Origin: Polytrichum commune
Taxonomy: Eukaryota; Streptophyta; Polytrichopsida; Polytrichales; Polytrichaceae
NCBI GenBank assembly: GCA_950295325.1
Contig: OX485806.1
Location: forward strand, 49,843,169-49,907,168
DNA: 64,000 nt
Reading direction: 5' to 3'
Shown: positions 59,048 through 64,000 of the stretch, one piece after another
How the letters are laid out: the number at the start of each line of letters is the position of its first letter
Position numbering within the stretch: position 1 is the stretch's first letter
Made by a program: the position numbers and the translations under genes
Notes under the pieces: generated by a model
What the model was told of the DNA's origin: nothing
The model's database searches: none
The model's input: the letters and a program-made list of their open reading frames with translations, nothing else

Positions 59048-60340
59048 ACTTTTGCACCACATGCCCCACTTTCTACACATTGTAAAAGCCATATGTTAAT
59101 CACAAAAATATATTATTTTGCCTTTAGTGTTTTGCAATTATATCATACCGAGGAGGAAGCTAATAGAGCTATAAAAACATAACCGGAAAGTCAAGCCAGG
59201 ATGGCTGGAATTAAATAAGAAAACCTCACCAAATCTTGAAAAATGTTCAATATTTTTTGAAGCCCTAATAGCAAGTAGAGGTTTATCAACCCGATGTTTG
59301 TCCAAATTTTGTATGTTACCTTCCTTATCCAATTTTATTTCTCTTTTCAATAATGGGCTACAATTCTCTTTATCTAAATTGTTTTCTTTCTCTTTGACTT
59401 GTTTACCTACATGACATTTGATGTTCACATTTGTTAGTATGCTCCAAAATATACCACAACTACCACCTATAATAGTTATTTACCATGTAATTCAACCATT
59501 TTAGCATGAAATTTGATAAATCCATTATCCACAACCCTATTTTACTATATTAATTTGACCTCAAAATATAGGTGATATAATATGTTATACTCTATTGCTC
59601 TATTGCATGTTGATCTCACCTCTTAGCATAAATATTACTCATTTTTATGTCTTTTTGTCTTTGGGTCACCTTTTTACAATATTGGCAACACCTCCAAAGC
59701 CAATTTCTTGCCTTCATTCAATCGTATCCACTTAGATTTAGGTCCATTTTCCACTTTTGCATCCCCATCACGTTTTTGGATAACATGGTTTGATGAAGGC
59801 CTTATAGATGTGCAAATATTGTTGCTGGAAATCTTTTGTACCTATTCATAACAACATTTCCAATATGCACATTAAACACTACCAAATATGTCATCATTTA
59901 TTTAAACACATAGATTAGCTTTGAAAGGTCAACCTCCATAAGATCAAGCTATGAAAATACCAAAAATCACATACATCTAAAATAAGCCATAAATACTCTA
60001 ACATCCTAATAATAATGTTTGAACATCTACAAACAATGTCTCAACATGTTTTTTATTCAATGTCGTTATTATACTATGTAAAAATGTCAAATTGGACTCC
60101 ATAACAATTTGATATGAGTTGGGGGCTCAAGAAAAAAGGTAGGGGTTCAAAAAACTAGGGTTTTAAGAGCAAGGGCTTCCAAATAGGTTCCAAAAAAGGG
60201 CCACAACCCAGGAATTGCAAGTTGCAATCAACATCAAGAATTTGGATCAAGGCATGCTCGAGAAATCCAACAGTGGGATCAACTTTGAGGGTAAGCTATG
60301 TTGACATAAGTTAAAGTTTCAAACTAACATGAGTTCTCAT
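59048..60340. other. AT-rich DNA without recognisable gene
   Basis: Only short frames with low-complexity peptides. No structured element found. Confidence 0.4.
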
Positions 60341-60369
60341 CTACAAACCCATCATCTACCGGTGCGGTG

Positions 60370-61070
60370 CCCACTTGTTCCGACAATCTCGACGGGTGAT
60401 CCACCTGCAAGTGCATTCTCCCGGGTTTGTAATCATACTCCTCTAGCAGCAAAACTCATCGTGCTAATCTACCGCTCAACTCTGGCTTGTTTACCAAAAA
60501 CTTAATCGCCATATGGTCCACAAAAAAAACTAGTGGATTACACAGCAGGTATTGACGGAATAGCCAAGCATTTCATTTACGTGGTGGAATAGTTACGCTC
60601 GGCCATGGTCAGTTGCCTACTAGCGTATGCCACTGGTTGATCATTTTCCATTTCTCGGCTAGGCTGGCAGAGGGCACTACCTACAGCCACCGCACTGGCA
60701 TTATAAAATACGTGGAAATGAATGCTCCAATTCGGGGGCACTAAGACCGGATACGTGCTTAGGCAAGCCTTTAGCTCTCCAAATGCTTTCTCACACTCCT
60801 CCGTCCACTCACACTTCGCGTCCTTCCTAAGCAGCTTGGTGATGGGAAGGGCTATCTTTGCGAAGGAAGGGATCAGTACCCTATACCATCCCACATGCCC
60901 CAAGAGCTTAGCTATACCTTTAGCGTTCGTGGGTGCCTCCAATCTTTCGATCACCACAATCTTGTCTGGATCAGGATCCCTCCATTTTTTACTCACCACG
61001 TACCCCAACAACACTTCTCTCCGTACTGCCAAGTACGTTTTTTCGTACATATCGGAAGATATTGTGGCAT
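60370..61070 (-). pseudogene. Element D reverse transcriptase end and RNase H
   Basis: Minus strand. GYVVSKKWRDPDPDKIVVIE, TNAKGIAKLLGHVGWYR and PITKLLRKDAKCEWTEECEK cover the RT connection. VAYASRQLTMAERNYS and FFVDHMAIKFLVNKPELSGR cover RNase H, closing with RMHLQVDHPSRL. The blocks differ clearly from those of elements B and C, so this is a third gypsy lineage. Confidence 0.85.
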
Positions 61071-61186
61071 CGACACTTCTCCAAATCTTACATTGTTCAC
61101 TTTAATCTTTCCACCATCAAATATGCATCCATCACTTGTTGTACGGATGTCGGATCTTATATCAACACCTCCCGCAACACTCGTTC

Positions 61187-61674
61187 TTATAAAGATTGAA
61201 GAAAAATCCCGATAATGGTATTTTCTTCAAGTCGAGCCGCGTCACATCTATCTTTAACCAATTTGAACCTCCGCACAAACTCCGCAATCGTCTTATTCTC
61301 TTTTTGTTTCAATTGTAACAACATGATAAAAACACCACGTTGATCTACGACTGTTTCAAATTTTCTTAAAAACGTGTATTTAAGAGAGGCCCACATAGGA
61401 AATGAAGCGCTAGGATTGGACCAAAACCATTCAAGCGCCTTACCCTTCAAAGTAGAAGAAAACCATAGTAATGTATAACGATCATTGTTAACCAAACTCA
61501 TAACAACGATATTAAAAAAAAATTGAACATGCACCCTTGGATCTTGGTTTGGATTTCCATCGAATGATGGAAAATGAACTTAAGCGTAGCGTACGGAAGA
61601 CCCACCGGTTGTATAACAGGTAGTGTACTCATTATAAGTGTTATCGGAGGTGGATTCGGCGGTTGAGACGCCAT
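61187..61674 (-). pseudogene. Element D gag
   Basis: Minus strand, ATG at 61674 (MASQPPNPPPITL), then a frameshift. The capsid part has LLWFSSTLKGKALEWFWSNP, KYTFLRKFETVVDQRGVF and LKQKENKTIAEFVRRFKLV, a typical Retrotrans_gag layout. It stops at 61187, only about 120 bp before RT, so nucleocapsid, protease and most of RT have been deleted. Confidence 0.8.
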
Positions 61675-62276
61675 GGTTGGCGTCGGTGAGACACTCTCAC
61701 ATTACTCTCCTACTATGTTATCTTCAAACCGATTATTATGGATTCAAGATCTAGTTATTCTTCGGCTACTCAAATTAGAAGTACGCATTTCATCTTTAAC
61801 ATCTAATTTAAGCATTAGAATTCAATGAACAAATAGGAGTTTCACAAGGCTTACCTTCGTGGACGACAATATGCTGCATCACCAACGCATATGCCTCACT
61901 TTCTTCTTACTTCCAAAATGTAGTATCGTTGGAATTTTTGTATGCCAATAGTAGTTGTACGACGGAATGAGCTCGGAATGCCGATACTCCTAGGTATAGG
62001 TAACCCCAAATGTCAAATCAGTAGTGTTTTGATCGTCGTAGGTGTTGTGGTTTTAATATCCGCGCACTCGAGATAGAACACACAAACGAATGGCTGTAAG
62101 TTAGTTCTATATGGTGAAGCCAATCAAGTATTTCTTTTTTAACAAAACAATCGTAAATTTCTATTTCTATAAATTATTCTAACTCTGAGAAATATTCGTT
62201 TTCAATCGACATCTTTAACGGACAACATCTTCCTATAATATTAGCCTCCTAGATTCCAAATCTCTCTTAGACTATC

Positions 62277-62292
62277 GGCAGACGCACCAAAA
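62277..62292 (-). promoter_or_regulatory. Putative primer-binding site and 5' LTR end of element D
   Basis: The minus strand reads ...TTTACCGCACA followed by TTTTGGTGCGTCTGCC, a plausible LTR end (CA) plus primer-binding site of the TGGCGCC-type used by many plant gypsy elements. The LTR would extend to higher coordinates from 62293; its outer end could not be located. Confidence 0.4.
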
Positions 62293-63099
62293 TGTGCGGT
62301 AAAGTAGGCACCCTCTTGGTTTCCAAGTCAAAGGGTTGAATCATGTATACCTTTAATTTACAAATAACATTTTCTAAGATTCGAAAGTCTTATGAATGAA
62401 AAGTTTGTAGTTAGCCTTCTAAGCATCTAATTAGTCCAATCTAAGCTTAGTTACTTTGAAATCGGCAACCTAGACCCTTTTAATGTAGTTCAACTACTAA
62501 AAGTCAACACAAACGGAACCAAACACTAATATAATATTTTAGAACTTCTAACTATTTGAGAAGGAATATAAATAAATAAGGTTTATGAGAGCTGCCTCAC
62601 GAAAATGCTTATAATTTTTCGTCATAATTTTTGATTTTAAAATGATATAAATAGAGAGATAACTTCACAACCTATCTAGGTATATAATAATGATTGAAAA
62701 TGGATTTTCCAGCTAGTGGGGGTGAAGCTACAAAGTTAGCAGTACCACAGCAAAAACTATGTCACGAAAACGTTGATAACTTCTAAAACAAAATTTACAT
62801 TTCAAGAAAACCACTTTTGTTGGAGAGAACACTTAAACCTCTATGTATGCATATAAGATATGTTAGAATCGGACTTAAAGATAAGACGTGATAAGCTTCT
62901 GAGGTATGCTATCTCTTTTTGGTTCAAAATTACTAAGTAATATGATATTCTATATGAATTAATTTTGCTGCACTAATAAGAAAAAAATAAATTAGGATGT
63001 TCCTTGAATACAAAAAGACAAAAGCTAAATAAACTATAGGAGAATAATTTATTTGAATGATAATAATATTAGGTCAAATTGATAAAACAAATCAGATTG

Positions 63100-63446
63100 A
63101 ACCTTCACCGAGGCCAAACGGCACGGCCTCCATGGGCATTGGCCCAATGCAAAGGCATAGTTTCCTAATATGGTTCGGTTTGTTGTAGTGTTGTTCCAAC
63201 AACGCGATGATCAATATAAGATTGGACGTTCATGGATGGAAGTTCACATCTAAGAATTGGTTACCGATTAAGGGGTGAGTCTCGAAAGTAAACTAACAGG
63301 GTTCGTTCCCCTCTTATGAACTATAGAGTCCGGGGTAGGAGGAACTAACCATTAGCAAAGCGGAATATAAAGGGTTAGAGCTCATGACCCTTGCTAGAAA
63401 TGAAAATGATGAATATAATTAAGGGAAGCTAATGAGGGTTTCAACA
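63100..63446 (+). mobile_element. Truncated LTR family 1 copy, inverted relative to the others
   Basis: Reverse complement of the first 350 bp of family 1. It runs from GAGGCCAAACGGCACGGCCT to the decayed terminus GGTTTCAACA at 63446. The remainder of the LTR is missing on the left. Confidence 0.75.
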
Positions 63447-63454
63447 AAAAAATG

Positions 63455-63715
63455 GCAAAGATGAATGCCCTGCCCAATAATCAATTCAATAAAGCATGGT
63501 TCCTTGGGGGACTAAAAAAATAACATGCTTAACATATTGACCCAATGCTAATCGATGACTTGGATGAAGCAAAAACCTCGGCTCAAAAGTTAAAGGTAGG
63601 GAGAATGAAGAAAAACGTATTCCTTGATGATAGTGTTAATTATGAGTTTAGTGATGACTTAAAAAAAGAAAAAGAAAAAGACAAAAAAACAAAGACCAAG
63701 AAAAAATAAATCAAC
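63455..63715 (+). pseudogene. Gag-like fragment
   Basis: Plus-strand frame with NALPNNQFNKAWFLGGLKK, a stop, then DDLDEAKTSAQKLKVGRMKK and a Lys-rich tail. The 'WFLxGL' plus 'A' and 'K' pattern resembles the C-terminal capsid region of plant gypsy gag. It directly follows the inverted LTR fragment. Downstream to 64,000 nothing further is recognisable. Confidence 0.4.
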
Positions 63716-64000
63716 GAAAGAAAATATCAAAGCTCTACATGAGGAAATATAGGGACTAACTTTGAAAAAACAAATAATCTAAATTACTAAATGGAAGATA
63801 TTATGTCTAAGAATTTTAATGAGGTAATGCACTAAATACAACATTCCTTCCTATAACACAATCGAATGTGAATATGAAAGACATGAAACACAAAATTCTC
63901 AAAGAAAAAAGAACGAGGTGAATCAAATACAATCCCAATCCATTTGTACCCTAGGATGGAAAACACCTAGGCTAGACACCAATGAAAAAAGGGTCTAAAT

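Overview
The window is nuclear DNA from a land plant. It carries the 5' end of a plant eIF4G gene at the left edge, a Mutator-like transposon with plant-type introns, plant Ty3/gypsy retroelements including a chromovirus, and many solo LTRs. The species cannot be named from the sequence. Almost everything after the first 1.6 kb is transposable-element sequence of different ages, much of it nested. No tRNA, rRNA, CRISPR or prokaryotic gene was seen.

Layout. 1-1.6 kb: first two exons of eIF4G on the minus strand, running off the left edge. 1.6-7.9 kb: AT-rich intergenic DNA with a tandem duplication, a fold-back and an hAT-like MITE. 7.87-13.99 kb: an unusual unit with TG/CA inverted ends and a perfect 5-bp target duplication; it encodes a gag-like/coiled-coil/RS-rich protein on the minus strand and is split by a 2-kb segment. 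14.2-22.0 kb: a nearly complete Mutator-like element with about 300-bp TIRs and a multi-exon SWIM-type transposase pseudogene, split by a solo LTR. 22.0-25.8 kb: AT-rich DNA with a miRNA-like hairpin. 25.85-31.4 kb: the 3' part of a chromovirus (minus strand) with a solo LTR of its own family inside its integrase and a triplicated RNase H segment. 31.4-38.1 kb: a second Ty3/gypsy element (minus strand) whose polyprotein carries a C5-cytosine DNA methyltransferase-like domain between protease and reverse transcriptase. 41.6-59.0 kb: two families of solo LTRs, most with recognisable 5-bp target duplications, one nested in another, with minisatellites and a gag fragment. 60.3-62.3 kb: a deletion derivative of a third gypsy lineage. 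63.1-63.7 kb: a truncated inverted LTR and a gag-like fragment.

The observation that most deserves follow-up is the methyltransferase-bearing retrotransposon. A mobile element with its own DNA methyltransferase could alter the epigenetic state of itself or of its host. This copy is dead: it has stop codons, including one directly after the catalytic Pro-Cys, and a damaged protease motif. Its domain order is still readable. Solo LTRs outnumber paired LTRs in both LTR families, which indicates frequent LTR-LTR recombination at this locus.
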